A DNA stretch of 64,000 bases from an uncultured Rubrobacteraceae bacterium (GCA_902806085.1 CADCVH010000055.1:1-64000), one strand, 5' to 3'; positions 1 through 9,079 are shown, numbered from the stretch's first letter. Numbers and translations: made by a program. The notes: generated from the letters alone by a model not told the origin.

Positions 1-131
1 TCCTTTCCTGGATCGGCCAGGGCAACCTCGACGTCCGCATCGGCGGCTCCTACGCCCTCGAAGACGCCGCCCAGGCCCACCAGGACCTCGAAGGGCGAAA
101 GACGACCGGCAAGCTCATCCTGATCCCGTAA
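1..131 (+). CDS. Zinc-type alcohol dehydrogenase / quinone oxidoreductase, C-terminal end (partial)
   Basis: Only the last 42 codons lie in the window, in the frame that begins at base 3 and ends at TAA 129-131. The residues show the usual tail of medium-chain NADPH:quinone oxidoreductases: a segment like IGGSYALEDAAQAHQDLE followed by a KTTGKLIL ending. The family reduces quinones or enones with NADPH. The next gene starts one base after this stop, so the two are very probably co-transcribed. Catalytic and cofactor-binding regions are outside the window, so substrate cannot be judged. Confidence 0.75.
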   Translation, partial: LSWIGQGNLDVRIGGSYALEDAAQAHQDLEGRKTTGKLILIP

Positions 132-132
132 C

Positions 133-1158
133 ATGACCCTGAAACTGGACGCCGGCCTCGGCACGGAGGGCGACTACCTCGGGCGCATGGACACGACCGC
201 CCGCGCCGCCGAAGACCTCGGCTTCGCGGGCCTCTGGACCAGCGAGACCAAGCACGACGGCTTCCTCCCCCTTGCCATCGCCGCCAACGCGACCGAGGAG
301 ATCGACCTCGGCACCTCCGTCGCCATAGCCTTCTCCCGCTCCCCGATGGCGACCGCCCAGACCGCCTGGGACCTCCAGAGCCTCTCCGGAGGCCGCTTCC
401 TCCTCGGCCTCGGCACCCAGGTGAAGGCCCACGTCGAGCGCCGCTTCTCCATGCCCTTCGATAGACCGGCCGCCCGTCTGCGCGAGTACATCCTCGCGGT
501 GCGCGCCATCTGGGAGTCCTTTCAGAACGAAGGCCGGCTAAGGTTCGAGGGCGAGTTCTACCGGCACACCCTGATGACGCCCTTCTTCAACCCGGGCCCG
601 ATCGAGCACCCGGAGATCCCCATCTACATTGCGGGTGTCAACACGAAGCTGGCGTACCTCGCCGGCGAGCTCTGCGACGGCTTCCACGTCCACCCGTTCC
701 ACTCCCCCGAGTACCTCCGCCAGACCGTGAAGCCCGCCATAGCGGAGGGCGCGCGGTCAGCCGGCCGCGACCCCAACGGCGTCGAACTGGCGACAAGCGT
801 CTTTGTCGTCTCCGGCGGGGACGAGAGGGAGACGACGGAGCAGCGCGAGTCCGCGCGGACCCAGATAAGCTTCTACGCCTCCACCCCGACCTACCGCACC
901 GTCCTCGAAGCCCACGGCTGGGAAGAGGTCGGCGAGAGGCTCGGCCTCCTGGCGCGGGACAAGAAGTGGCGCGAGATGCCGTCCCTCATCACCGACGAGA
1001 TGCTTCGCGCCTTCGTCGTCGAGGCTTCGCCCGAAGAGCTCGGCCCGGCGCTGCGCGAACGGTACGAGGGCCTCATCGACCGGGTCGGGCTGTATCTCCC
1101 GTTCAGGCCAGGTGAGAAAGACGATTTCTGGCGGGCCGTGCTGGGATCCAAGGTTTAA
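133..1158 (+). CDS. LLM-class F420-dependent oxidoreductase (TIGR03617-like)
   Basis: A 341-residue luciferase-like TIM-barrel oxidoreductase. Visible family features are the N-terminal strand with aspartate and glycine, a GLWTSETKHDGFLPL segment near residues 34-48, a DLGTSVAIAFSRSPM segment near 57-72 that resembles the F420-pocket region of this subfamily, and SGGRFLLGLGTQ near 85-96. Such enzymes move hydride between F420H2 (or FMNH2) and organic substrates. The exact substrate cannot be read from sequence. It starts one base after the stop of a quinone oxidoreductase gene, suggesting a small redox operon. Length is normal. Confidence 0.85.
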   Translation: MTLKLDAGLGTEGDYLGRMDTTARAAEDLGFAGLWTSETKHDGFLPLAIAANATEEIDLGTSVAIAFSRSPMATAQTAWDLQSLSGGRFLLGLGTQVKAHVERRFSMPFDRPAARLREYILAVRAIWESFQNEGRLRFEGEFYRHTLMTPFFNPGPIEHPEIPIYIAGVNTKLAYLAGELCDGFHVHPFHSPEYLRQTVKPAIAEGARSAGRDPNGVELATSVFVVSGGDERETTEQRESARTQISFYASTPTYRTVLEAHGWEEVGERLGLLARDKKWREMPSLITDEMLRAFVVEASPEELGPALRERYEGLIDRVGLYLPFRPGEKDDFWRAVLGSKV

Positions 1159-1290
1159 CTTTCCTTCCCCGCTTTCGCCCCGTGTCGAGCCTCGTCCGGG
1201 CCCCGTTGGCCGCGCGGTCCTGGAGAGCCCGCCGGCCGCGCGACCCGGGGAGTTCCGCGCGAACGCGGCCTTCTCTGGCGGCCGGGTTAC

Positions 1291-2277
1291 TCAGCGGTTC
1301 GGGCCGGGGACGCCGGCCACGACCGGCCGCCCATCCTCATGGGTACGGGACACGGCCCGGATCTCATCCCGCGACACGACGCGGTACCGACCGGGAGGCT
1401 GGGAGCGGGCGCGGCTGAACGCGCGGCTGAAGGCGTAGACGGAGGTGTACCCGACGGAGCGGGCGACGGTCTCGAGGGCGTCGTCGGTGTCCCTGAGCCG
1501 CAGCGCCGCGAGATCCATGCGCCAGCGTGTAAGGTAGGCCCCGGGTGCCTCGCCGACCACGGCGGGGAACCGCCTTGAGAGGGTCGAGCGCGAGACGCCG
1601 ATCTCCGCCGCGAGGGTCGCGGTTGTCCAGGCCCGGGCGGGATCCGCGTGGAGCTTCGTGAGCGCCTCCACCATCATGGGATCGCGTAGCACCCCCAGCC
1701 AGGACGCCTCGGACGTGGCTGGTCTTTCCGCGAGCCACGCCCGCAGGAGCTGGACGAGGAGGATGTCGACCAGGCTGTCGAGCACGACCGCCGTGGCGAT
1801 CTGGGGGTGCGCCAGCTCCCGGGCGAGGAGCCGAACGGTGTCGCCGAGGCAACCGCCCCCGTTGTCCGCGCGGATGTGGACGACCTCGGGCAGCAACGCC
1901 AGAACCTGGGTCGAGACCGCGGGGTCGTGCTCGTAGTGCGCGCACAATATGTTGGTCCGGGTCGGACCGGATCCGACGCGATAGAGCCCGCCGTCGGAGC
2001 GCACCACCTCGGCCGCGTAGTCGCTCGGGCCCGCGCCGCCAGGGTCGCTGGAGAGGCCGTGCTCTACCCCGTTCGGCAGGAGAACGACGTCGCCCGGCAT
2101 GAGCTTTCTCGGAGGCTGGCCGGATAGCCCGAGCCACGCGACACCCGCGGTAACCACGTGAAATGCCGCCCCGTGGATGCCGGGCCGCCAGAATCCCCAA
2201 GACTCCCCGGCCGCGACCCGCGCCCCCACCGTGCCACGCACCCCAGAGACCGCGAGCATATCGGCGAGCAAATCCAT
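1291..2277 (-). CDS. AraC-family transcriptional regulator with N-terminal cupin domain
   Basis: A 328-residue regulator. Residues 1 to about 110 look like a cupin_6 sensor domain (hydrophobic strands, then a PGDVVLLPNGVEH stretch). The C-terminal part carries two helix-turn-helix motifs: TLAAEIGVSRSTLSRRF, and VARSVGYTSVYAFSRAF followed by PGRYR, the standard AraC signature. It is divergent from the SDR gene at 2463, and an inverted repeat lies between the two, so it probably controls that SDR and perhaps itself. A tail of about 28 residues follows the HTH domain and is not typical. Confidence 0.88.
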   Translation of the reverse strand: MDLLADMLAVSGVRGTVGARVAAGESWGFWRPGIHGAAFHVVTAGVAWLGLSGQPPRKLMPGDVVLLPNGVEHGLSSDPGGAGPSDYAAEVVRSDGGLYRVGSGPTRTNILCAHYEHDPAVSTQVLALLPEVVHIRADNGGGCLGDTVRLLARELAHPQIATAVVLDSLVDILLVQLLRAWLAERPATSEASWLGVLRDPMMVEALTKLHADPARAWTTATLAAEIGVSRSTLSRRFPAVVGEAPGAYLTRWRMDLAALRLRDTDDALETVARSVGYTSVYAFSRAFSRARSQPPGRYRVVSRDEIRAVSRTHEDGRPVVAGVPGPNR

Positions 2278-2322
2278 ACGCGTAACATACCGAGCAAGGG
2301 CCGAAAGTTCAAGCGCCCGATG

Positions 2323-2357
2323 GACTCATAGCATTACGATTGTGTTTTTTGTGAGTC
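2323..2357. promoter_or_regulatory. Inverted repeat in AraC/SDR divergent region
   Basis: GACTCA (2323-2328) and TGAGTC (2352-2357) form an exact inverted repeat with a 23-base spacer that contains a T-tract. It sits between the divergent AraC-type regulator and SDR genes in a locally AT-rich stretch. It is a candidate operator, though six-base arms can occur by chance. Confidence 0.3.
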
Positions 2358-2462
2358 AAAGAGATATTTTTGTGGAGTTCCTGAGCATTGAATAAACCTC
2401 TCGGCGCTACATACACTTACTCGCACCGGGAAGATCCGGTCCGCTACAGCAAGGAGGCCATT

Positions 2463-3173
2463 GTGGAGCTATCAGGAAGCACCGTGCTCGTCACAGGGGC
2501 AAACCGCGGCATGGGCCGCCACTTCGCCGAGCAGGCGCTGGACCGCGGGGCGGCGAAAGTCTACGCGACGGCGCGCGACCCCGAGCGCATCGACATCCCA
2601 GGCGTGGAGGTCTTGCGGCTGGACATCACCGACCCCGGGTCGGTCGCCGCCGCCGCGGCCGTGGCCACCGACGTCAGCGTTCTCATCAACAACGCGGGTA
2701 TCTCGACTTTCACGAACCTGATCGACGGGGATCTGGGGAAGGTTCGCCTGGAGATGGAGACGCACTACTTCGGCACCCTGTCCGTGGTGCGGGGTTTCGC
2801 CGGCATTCTGGCCGCCAACGGCGGCGGCGCCATCCTCAACGTCCTGTCGGCGCTGTCGTGGTTCTCCTACGACGGGGCCAACTCCTACGCCGGGGCCAAG
2901 GCGGCCGAGTGGAGTCTGACCAATGGGATCCGGCTCGAGCTCGCAGGCCAGGGGACCCTGGTCACGGGCCTGCACGTCGGCGGCGTCGATACCGACATGA
3001 TGGCCGGCCTCGACGTTGAGAAGATGGACCCCGCCGACGTCGTGCGCGCCGCGCTCGACGGTCTAGAGGCCGGCAAGCTAGAGGTTCTCGCCGACGACGC
3101 CAGCGCCGGGGTCAAGGCCGCGCTCGCAGGAGATCCCGCCCACTTCTACGCGGGGTCCCTCCCAACGCCCTAG
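2463..3173 (+). CDS. Short-chain dehydrogenase/reductase
   Basis: A 236-residue classical SDR. The glycine-rich NAD(P) motif TGANRGMG is at residues 11-18, LINNAG near 78, and the catalytic YAGAK (YxxxK) near 146. I chose GTG 2463 because AAGGAGG lies at 2451-2457 and the protein then begins directly before the first beta strand; an upstream in-frame ATG at 2388 would add an unstructured leader. The gene is divergent from an AraC regulator that probably controls it. It converges with the alcohol dehydrogenase at 3266, with a strong hairpin between them. Substrate is unknown. Confidence 0.88.
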   Translation: MELSGSTVLVTGANRGMGRHFAEQALDRGAAKVYATARDPERIDIPGVEVLRLDITDPGSVAAAAAVATDVSVLINNAGISTFTNLIDGDLGKVRLEMETHYFGTLSVVRGFAGILAANGGGAILNVLSALSWFSYDGANSYAGAKAAEWSLTNGIRLELAGQGTLVTGLHVGGVDTDMMAGLDVEKMDPADVVRAALDGLEAGKLEVLADDASAGVKAALAGDPAHFYAGSLPTP

Positions 3174-3195
3174 CCATCCCGCCCTCCCGAGGCGT

Positions 3196-3232
3196 ACCCG
3201 GGTCGCCCGTTCTATCTCCCGGCGACCCGGGT
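3196..3232. terminator. Bidirectional hairpin terminator between convergent genes
   Basis: ACCCGGGTCGCC (3196-3207) pairs perfectly with GGCGACCCGGGT (3221-3232), a 12-bp stem with a 13-base loop. It lies between the convergent SDR and alcohol dehydrogenase genes. There is no long T-tract, which is common in high-GC actinobacteria. Confidence 0.7.
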
Positions 3233-3265
3233 CCTGCGACGGTCGCGTCCGAGGCCGGCGTTCCC

Positions 3266-4435
3266 CTATGGTTTGAGGACGCACTTGATGGCGCCGTCTT
3301 GCTTTTTCTGGAAGATCTCGTACCCGTGCGGCGCGTCGTCGAGCGGCATCGTGTGCGTTTTCAGGTCCTCGACCTTCAGGACGTCGTCCTCGGTGAGGAG
3401 CGGGATGATCTCGTCCGTCCATTGGCGGACGTTCGCCTGGCCCATGCGGACCTGGATCTGCATGTCGAACAGGTCGCCCAAGGGGAAGGCCTGGATAGGC
3501 CCCGCGTAGACGCCCGAGAGGGACAACGTGCCGCCCCGCCGGATGGAGGACATGGCCGAACGAAGAGCGGTGGCCCGGTCTAGCTGGACCTTCGAGGCCT
3601 GGAGGATGGAGCCGACGACGGACCCGCTCGCCTCCATGCCGACGGCGTCTATGGCGGCGTCGAGACCGCGGCCGTCTGTCAGGTCCAGGATCACGTCGCG
3701 CTCGGTCTCGACCGCCGAGAAGTCTATTGTCTGGACCCCGTGCCTGGAGGCCATCGCGAGGCGCTCTGGCACGTTGTCTATGCCGATGACGCGCCCGGCG
3801 CCCTGGTGCAGCGCGATCCTGGCGCATATCTGGCCTATAGGGCCGAGGCCCCAGATGCCGACGGTCCCACCCTCCGGGACGTCCGCGTACGCGACGGCCT
3901 GCCAGCTCGTCGGCAGGACGTCCGAGAGGTACAAAAAACGCTCGTCGGGTGGTCCTTCCGGGACCTTTATGGGGCCGAAGTGGGCCTGCGGGACGCGCAG
4001 GTACTCGGCCTGACCGCCGGGGACGGCGCCGTAGACGTGGGTGTAGCCGAAGAGGCTCGCGCCCCTGCCGCGCCCGAGCAGGTTCACGCCCTGGGCGAGC
4101 TTGCCGGTATCGCGCGTCGTCTCGCACTGGGAGTAGAGGTCCTGGTCGCAGAAAAAGCAGTTGCCGCAGCTTATGTTGAAGGGGATCACGACGCGGTCCC
4201 CGGGACGGATGTGCTCGACGTCCCGGCCGACCTCCTCGACTATCCCCATCGGCTCGTGCCCGATAATGTCCCCCTCGCGCATGAGCGGGGAGAGCTTGGA
4301 GTAAAGGTGCAGATCCGAGCCGCAGATGGCGGTCGAGGTGATGCGGACTATGGCGTCGGTCGGCTCCTGGATGATCGGGTCCGGGACGTTGTCCACCCGG
4401 ACGTCTTCCTTGCCGTGCCACACTACGGCCTTCAG
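3266..4435 (-). CDS. Zinc-dependent alcohol dehydrogenase (formaldehyde dehydrogenase-like)
   Basis: A medium-chain zinc dehydrogenase of 389 residues. Catalytic-zinc ligands are visible in ICGSDLHLY and GHEPMG. The structural-zinc lobe has four cysteines in the pattern C-x2-C-x2-C-x7-C. The Rossmann motif is GIWGLGPIG. Family members usually begin MKAVVWHG, and here that reads from CTG 4435, which overlaps the TGA of the upstream SDR gene as CTGA and has a perfect AGGAGGT about nine bases ahead. The alternative GTG at 4423 would delete the first beta strand. It is therefore probably translated from CTG and coupled to the upstream gene. The long mid-domain resembles glutathione-independent formaldehyde dehydrogenases. 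Confidence 0.88.
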   Translation of the reverse strand: MKAVVWHGKEDVRVDNVPDPIIQEPTDAIVRITSTAICGSDLHLYSKLSPLMREGDIIGHEPMGIVEEVGRDVEHIRPGDRVVIPFNISCGNCFFCDQDLYSQCETTRDTGKLAQGVNLLGRGRGASLFGYTHVYGAVPGGQAEYLRVPQAHFGPIKVPEGPPDERFLYLSDVLPTSWQAVAYADVPEGGTVGIWGLGPIGQICARIALHQGAGRVIGIDNVPERLAMASRHGVQTIDFSAVETERDVILDLTDGRGLDAAIDAVGMEASGSVVGSILQASKVQLDRATALRSAMSSIRRGGTLSLSGVYAGPIQAFPLGDLFDMQIQVRMGQANVRQWTDEIIPLLTEDDVLKVEDLKTHTMPLDDAPHGYEIFQKKQDGAIKCVLKP

Positions 4436-5487
4436 GGCTCCCTACCTCCTACTCCCGTGAGGAACTCGCGGATGCGGAACGGCCCGCTGGTCTTGGGCGA
4501 GAGCGGCGGCGTGTCCAGCCCCGCCCCGCTCCGCAGGCCTTCGAGGATGTCCAGCAGCGCCTCGTCCGCCGAGAAGCCTGGCGTCCATCCGAGTTCGCGG
4601 CGGACCTTCTGGGTGTCCATGATCGGGACCTGCCGCGAGAGGTCCAGCCACCCCGGCGGCACCGGCTGCAGTCTGAACCGCCACGAGAGGTCGGCCCCGG
4701 CCCGCGCCAGCCGCGCCGGAAGTGGCACGGGACGGGCGTTGAGTATGCGCCCGATCTCCTTCGCGTCGAGCACCGGCTCGGTCGCGAGGTTGTAAGCTCC
4801 CCGCGCATCCTCGTTCAAGATGGCGAGCTTGAAAGCCTCCCCGACGTCGTACGAATGGATCACCTGCGAACGCAGGTTCTCTATCTCGGGAACGAAGTTT
4901 ATGAGGCTCGGGTTGGCGAGCAAACTCGGGAAAAACGGCCCCGCGAAGAGGCGCCTGACGCCCTCGGCGGCCTCCCGCTTGAACACGAGCCCGGGGCGCA
5001 TCCTGACGACCCGGACGTCGGGCGAATCTTCCTCGAAGCGGTCCAGCCTGCGCTCGACCTCGGCCTTGTGCCGGCCGTAGTACGAGGTTGGGATGCCGCC
5101 CGTAGGCCAGCTCTCGTCCACCGCGCGGTCCTTCGGCCCCGGCGAGTACGCGCCGATCGACGAGGCGTAGAGAAAGGCCGGAACGCCGGCCTCGGCGGTT
5201 GCCTTCGCGACCCGCGTGGTTCCCTCGACGTTCGTCATCCACTGTTGATTCAGGTTCCTTGAAGGCTGGATGATCCAGGCCAGGCACACGACCGCGTCCG
5301 CCCCCCGAAGGTGCGGCACGAGGTCGTCGTTAACGACGTCGGCCGCCGCCCACTCGACCTTGGGTATCGTCAGGTTCGGCAGCCTTCGGGCGACCCCGAG
5401 CACGGACTCGACCCGCGGCTCCATCGAGAGCGAGCGCAGCACGCTCGTTCCCAGATTGCCCGTTGCGCCTACGACCACGACCCTCAT
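4432..5487 (-). CDS. NAD-dependent epimerase/dehydratase (extended SDR)
   Basis: A 351-residue extended SDR beginning MRVVVVGATGNLGTSV, with the GxxGxxG nucleotide motif at residues 7-13. A serine-containing YASSIGAYS strand is followed by the catalytic YYGRHK (YxxxK). The start at ATG 5487 puts the Rossmann strand at the very N-terminus; the frame stays open upstream but that part is not protein-like. It overlaps the downstream alcohol dehydrogenase start by four bases, so both are one operon. It is divergent from a second epimerase-like gene at 5579. Specific sugar or carbonyl substrate unknown. Confidence 0.87.
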   Translation of the reverse strand: MRVVVVGATGNLGTSVLRSLSMEPRVESVLGVARRLPNLTIPKVEWAAADVVNDDLVPHLRGADAVVCLAWIIQPSRNLNQQWMTNVEGTTRVAKATAEAGVPAFLYASSIGAYSPGPKDRAVDESWPTGGIPTSYYGRHKAEVERRLDRFEEDSPDVRVVRMRPGLVFKREAAEGVRRLFAGPFFPSLLANPSLINFVPEIENLRSQVIHSYDVGEAFKLAILNEDARGAYNLATEPVLDAKEIGRILNARPVPLPARLARAGADLSWRFRLQPVPPGWLDLSRQVPIMDTQKVRRELGWTPGFSADEALLDILEGLRSGAGLDTPPLSPKTSGPFRIREFLTGVGGREP

Positions 5488-5578
5488 GCTCCGGGCTTTA
5501 CCCCGGCCCGCCTTCGGCGAAACGCCGCCGGGCGGCATGTTGTACCATCGCCCGGATCGGACACGAAGAGGGAGAGAG

Positions 5579-6487
5579 ATGCGAGTACTGGTAACGGGTG
5601 CTAGGGGCAAGGTCGGACGGGCGACGGTGGCGGCGCTCATGGAGGCTGGCCACGACGTGCGGGCAACGGACATCACGCCGCCGGTCTTCGAGCGTCCGGC
5701 GCCCGGCGAGGCGGACTACTTTCAGGCGGATCTGACCGATGCCGGCGACGCCTTCGCGGTCGTGCGGGGGGCCGAGGCGGTGGTCCACGCGGCGGCGATA
5801 CCGGAGCCTACCCGTAACCCGGCGCACGTGGTCTTCCAGAACAATCTGATGGCGACGTTCAACACGCTTGAGGCGGCGATCCGGTTCGGCGCGGGTCGGT
5901 TCGTCAACCTCTCGAGCGAGACCGTTCCGGGGTTCTTCTTCCCGGAGCGCCCTGTACTCCCCGAGTACGTGCCGGTCGACGAGGAGCACCCGATCCGGCC
6001 CCAGGACCCCTACGCCACGGCCAAGCACTTCGGCGAGCAGCTCATGGACGCCGCCTTGCGCCGCTCGGACATCCGGTGCATCTCGATCAGGCCCTCCTGG
6101 GTCCAGCATGAGGGCAACTACGAGCGGAACCTCGGGCCCATGATCCGGGACCGCTCAGAACTCAGCCCCGGCTTCTGGAGCTACATAGACGTCTACGACC
6201 TCGCCGACGCCATCGTCCTCGCCACGGAGAGCGACCTCCCCGGCCACGAGGTCTTCTACATAGCATCCCCCGATAACGTTGGCTCCCGCCCCTTCGAGGA
6301 GGCCGTCCGCGAACACTACGGTGATGAGGTCGAGGTCAAGACCCCCCTCCCCCGCGAAGACGCCTCCGGCATCTCCGTAGAGAAGGCCCGGCGCATGCTC
6401 GGCTACGACCCGAAGCGCTCCTGGAGCGACTACCTCGACGACGAGGGACGCCTGAAGCCTGGCGTGACCGGATTGTTTGGCGGGTAG
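5579..6487 (+). CDS. NAD-dependent epimerase/dehydratase (extended SDR)
   Basis: A 302-residue extended SDR. MRVLVTGARGKVGRATV opens the protein with the nucleotide-binding glycines. VVHAAAIPEPTRNP and NLSSETVPGFF follow, and YATAKHFGE gives the catalytic Y/K pair. ATG 5579 has a purine-rich GGGAGAGAG directly upstream. It is divergent from the SDR at 4432-5487, only 91 bases apart, so one short region must hold both promoters. The family acts on nucleotide sugars or uronates (the sequence resembles uronate-dehydrogenase-like members), but I cannot fix the substrate. Confidence 0.86.
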   Translation: MRVLVTGARGKVGRATVAALMEAGHDVRATDITPPVFERPAPGEADYFQADLTDAGDAFAVVRGAEAVVHAAAIPEPTRNPAHVVFQNNLMATFNTLEAAIRFGAGRFVNLSSETVPGFFFPERPVLPEYVPVDEEHPIRPQDPYATAKHFGEQLMDAALRRSDIRCISIRPSWVQHEGNYERNLGPMIRDRSELSPGFWSYIDVYDLADAIVLATESDLPGHEVFYIASPDNVGSRPFEEAVREHYGDEVEVKTPLPREDASGISVEKARRMLGYDPKRSWSDYLDDEGRLKPGVTGLFGG

Positions 6488-6499
6488 GCCTCATGCCTT

Positions 6500-6527
6500 G
6501 GGGCCCGCCGAAGTAAGTTCGGGCCCC
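6500..6527 (+). terminator. Hairpin terminator after the epimerase gene
   Basis: GGGGCCCG (6500-6507) pairs perfectly with CGGGCCCC (6520-6527), an 8-bp GC stem 12 bases after the stop of the 5579 gene. No T-tract follows. Confidence 0.6.
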
Positions 6528-6606
6528 ATAGTCTAGACGCGCAGATCCGCAGGGTTGGGACACCCACCGGGAGCTCGCCACGGGGCACCGCTTCCGAAGG
6601 CTGGTC

Positions 6607-6885
6607 CTACGACTGAATAACCACCGCGCACAGCAGCAGCCCCACGAGCGTGAAAAGCGCAACGAGCGCACCCATATCCGCGAACATTGCGGCGATCTGC
6701 GCGGCGACGGAGGCCACCAGCACGAAAAAGAGCAACGATCGTCTGCTTCTCCGTCCGGCCGAGTTCGCCGTTCGCCCGCGGACAACCCGTCTGGGTCGCG
6801 GTCTCCTGTGGGCCGTCCGGCGCGCCGATGCCCTCCTAACGGCCGATCGGCTGGCGCCACGCTGCTGTACCTGGTGCTGCCGCAT
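6607..6885 (-). CDS. Possible small basic membrane protein
   Basis: A 92-residue reading frame with a very arginine-rich N-terminal half and a C-terminal half containing two hydrophobic stretches (LLFFVLVASVAAQIAAMFA and ALVALFTLVGLLLCAVVI), consistent with a two-span membrane hairpin. No ribosome-binding site stands out, and several other start codons upstream are possible. The basic half could simply reflect GC-rich non-coding DNA. I do not recognise a family. Confidence 0.3.
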   Translation of the reverse strand: MRQHQVQQRGASRSAVRRASARRTAHRRPRPRRVVRGRTANSAGRRSRRSLLFFVLVASVAAQIAAMFADMGALVALFTLVGLLLCAVVIQS

Positions 6886-7224
6886 ACAGGTACCCAGACT
6901 AACGCTTCGCGCTCGTGACGCAAAGAGCGAATCTGGCAAACACCAACATGTTGCGTAGGCGCCCGTCTCCCACAACCAAGGCATGCCAAAAGGGAGCAGG
7001 TGTTCCGACCAGCGCCGGGTCTCGGCCGGTTCTCTGCCCTGGAGGGGCGTCTGTTGACGCACCCTCTATCTGACCTCTTCCTTTACCGGGGTCGCTCCGG
7101 GCAGGTGTTCCGTGCCGTCGATACGTCCAGGTGGGTCGATAGGGCGCCACGAACCCGGTCTAGGACAGGCGCACCGTTACGGCCATGCTACGCCGCCCGC
7201 CGGCCCGAACCCGATACCCGGTGG
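6886..7224. other. Gap with no recognisable gene
   Basis: Between the possible small membrane protein and the CBS-ACT gene I see no convincing coding sequence, tRNA or strong promoter. Open frames here have arginine-rich, low-quality composition. Confidence 0.5.
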
Positions 7225-7887
7225 TTACGCCTCTTCCAGCGTCGGTTCGGGGTTCGAGGCTGCCTCTACCGTCGTGACCTTGTAGCCGGCGGCTTCGAAG
7301 GCCTTCACGATGCCGGAGGGGTTCGTGGTCTCGAGGCGGAAGACGATGAGGCGGTTGCTGGCGCGGTGGGCCGGGGAGAGGAAGACGCCGCCTATGTTGA
7401 CCTTTTTCTCCCGGATCACGTCCGTCACGTTGGCGAGCTGGCCGGGCTCGTTCGGGACCTCGACCTCGACCCAGCTGCCGCGGTCGCGCGCGCCGACGAG
7501 CTCTATAAGGGTCCGCATCATGTCAGAGGAGGTGATAATGCCGACGAGGCCGCCGTCGGCGACGACGGGGAGGCAGCCGATCTTGCGGTCGTGGATCTCC
7601 CTGGCGGCGTGGTCTATGGTGTCGAGCGGGTGGATGGTGGCGAGCCCGGTGGTCATGATGTCACCGAGCCTGCTCCAGTTGAGCGCGTCCCGCTCCCCAG
7701 TCGAGCCGCGCGGCGGGCTCGTGTCCCTGAGGTCCCGGTCGGAGACGAGGCCAACGAGACGTTCCCCCTCGACCACCGGAAGGTGCCGGATGTTCTTCTC
7801 CCGGCACAGCCTCCAAGCCTCTGCCGCGCTCGCGTCCGGCCCCAACGTAACGACGTCCCGCGTCATGGCATCCCTTACCCGCAGCAT
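7225..7887 (-). CDS. CBS-pair and ACT domain protein (AcuB-like)
   Basis: A 220-residue protein with two CBS motifs (about residues 1-60 and 75-135; DAMTRDVVTLGPDASAAEA and IMTTGLATIHPLDTIDHAA are the typical openings), then a C-terminal ACT domain beginning near VEVEVPNEPGQLANV. CBS pairs bind adenosyl ligands and ACT domains bind amino acids, so this is a small cytosolic sensor. AcuB-like proteins with this layout exist near acetoin genes, but no such genes are here. ATG 7887 places the first CBS strand at the N-terminus, with AAGGA upstream. Confidence 0.85.
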   Translation of the reverse strand: MLRVRDAMTRDVVTLGPDASAAEAWRLCREKNIRHLPVVEGERLVGLVSDRDLRDTSPPRGSTGERDALNWSRLGDIMTTGLATIHPLDTIDHAAREIHDRKIGCLPVVADGGLVGIITSSDMMRTLIELVGARDRGSWVEVEVPNEPGQLANVTDVIREKKVNIGGVFLSPAHRASNRLIVFRLETTNPSGIVKAFEAAGYKVTTVEAASNPEPTLEEA

Positions 7888-7960
7888 AAGCACGGTCCTT
7901 TCCCTCGCAACCCACACGTCTCATCGGCAGCTTACCAGAAGCCGCGCGCCGCACCCGGGG

Positions 7961-9079
7961 TCACCCCCAGACGTTCTCCGCCGTCTGAACGATGGCCCCG
8001 AGCTTGCGCTCCTCGTCCTCGATGCTCAAAGAGTTGCCCACGATAGAGGTCGCGAAGCCGCACTGGGGGCTGAGGGCGAGACGCTCCAGGGGTACGTACC
8101 GCGAGGCTTCCCTGATGCGCTCCTCTAGCTCCTCGGGCGTCTCGGGTCTCCCGGACTTGGTCGTGACGAGACCGAGGACCGCCGTCTTGTCTTCAGGGAC
8201 GTGGACGAGGGGCTCGAAAGTGCCGCTGCGCCCGTCATCGTACTCGAGCATGAGCCGCTGGGCGTTGACGTTGGTGAAGAGGGCGCTGGCGAGCGGTTCG
8301 TAGGAGCCCGAGACGAGCCAGCGGCTCCCCTGGTTGCCCCGGCACAGGTGGAAGGCGAAGGTGACGCCGGGATGGTTCCCTATGACGTGGTTGTCAAGCT
8401 CGACGCCGCGGGACATCCAGCGCTCGAAGGGCCAGCCGCGCTCCTCGTAGAAGCCGCGGGTTTTGGGATCTAGCAGGAGCGGGTAGTGCGGGGCGTCCAG
8501 CTGGATGTATTCGGCGCCGAGGCGGACCAGCTCGTCCACCTCCTCGCGCAGGATCTCCGCCACGTCCTCCAGGAACCCATCGAGCGTCGGGTACGCCTCC
8601 CTGGACAGCTCCGGCGACCACAGGTTCGCGTACATGCTCGGGCTCGGGAGCGTCACCTTCACGACCCTGTCCGTCCGCGCCCTGGCGTAGACGAACTCCT
8701 CGACCGAGAGGTGGCGGCGCCTGCGGAGCTTACCCACGACGCCGAGCTCCCGCGGGCGCTCCGTGTTCTTGTCCCCCACCGCCTCGTCGCCGTGCCAGTC
8801 GCCCCACAGCCAGGCGTCGATGGTGTGGCCGGAGAAGCCCTCCACCGCCTCGACCAGCTGGCTCTGGAACGACTCGCGGCGCATCTCGCCGTCCGTTACG
8901 ACGGGGAGGCCGGCCCGCTCTTGCAGCGAGATCGCCCAGTCCACTGCCCGGTCTTCGATCCGCTTGAACTCGGGAGCCGGGATCTCACTAGCCGCGTAGC
9001 GTTCGCGGGCTTCGAGCAACTCGGGTGGCCTGAGCAGGCTCCCGACGACGTCGGCGCGGATGGTCTCTCTCCCGATCAC
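7961..9079 (-). CDS. Cobalamin-independent methionine synthase-family protein (MetE C-terminal domain-like)
   Basis: A 372-residue protein equal to the zinc-binding catalytic half of MetE, without the N-terminal duplicate domain. It opens with IRADVVGSLLRPPELL and contains YIQLDAPHY, FHLCRGNQGSRW and a C-terminal LSPQCGFAT. The histidine and cysteines in the last two are the usual thiol-activating zinc ligands. Stand-alone proteins of this kind are often annotated as 5-methyltetrahydropteroyltriglutamate-homocysteine methyltransferase family, but their methyl donor is often not methylfolate. Substrate is therefore open. No metabolic partner gene is adjacent. Confidence 0.85.
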   Translation of the reverse strand: MIGRETIRADVVGSLLRPPELLEARERYAASEIPAPEFKRIEDRAVDWAISLQERAGLPVVTDGEMRRESFQSQLVEAVEGFSGHTIDAWLWGDWHGDEAVGDKNTERPRELGVVGKLRRRRHLSVEEFVYARARTDRVVKVTLPSPSMYANLWSPELSREAYPTLDGFLEDVAEILREEVDELVRLGAEYIQLDAPHYPLLLDPKTRGFYEERGWPFERWMSRGVELDNHVIGNHPGVTFAFHLCRGNQGSRWLVSGSYEPLASALFTNVNAQRLMLEYDDGRSGTFEPLVHVPEDKTAVLGLVTTKSGRPETPEELEERIREASRYVPLERLALSPQCGFATSIVGNSLSIEDEERKLGAIVQTAENVWG

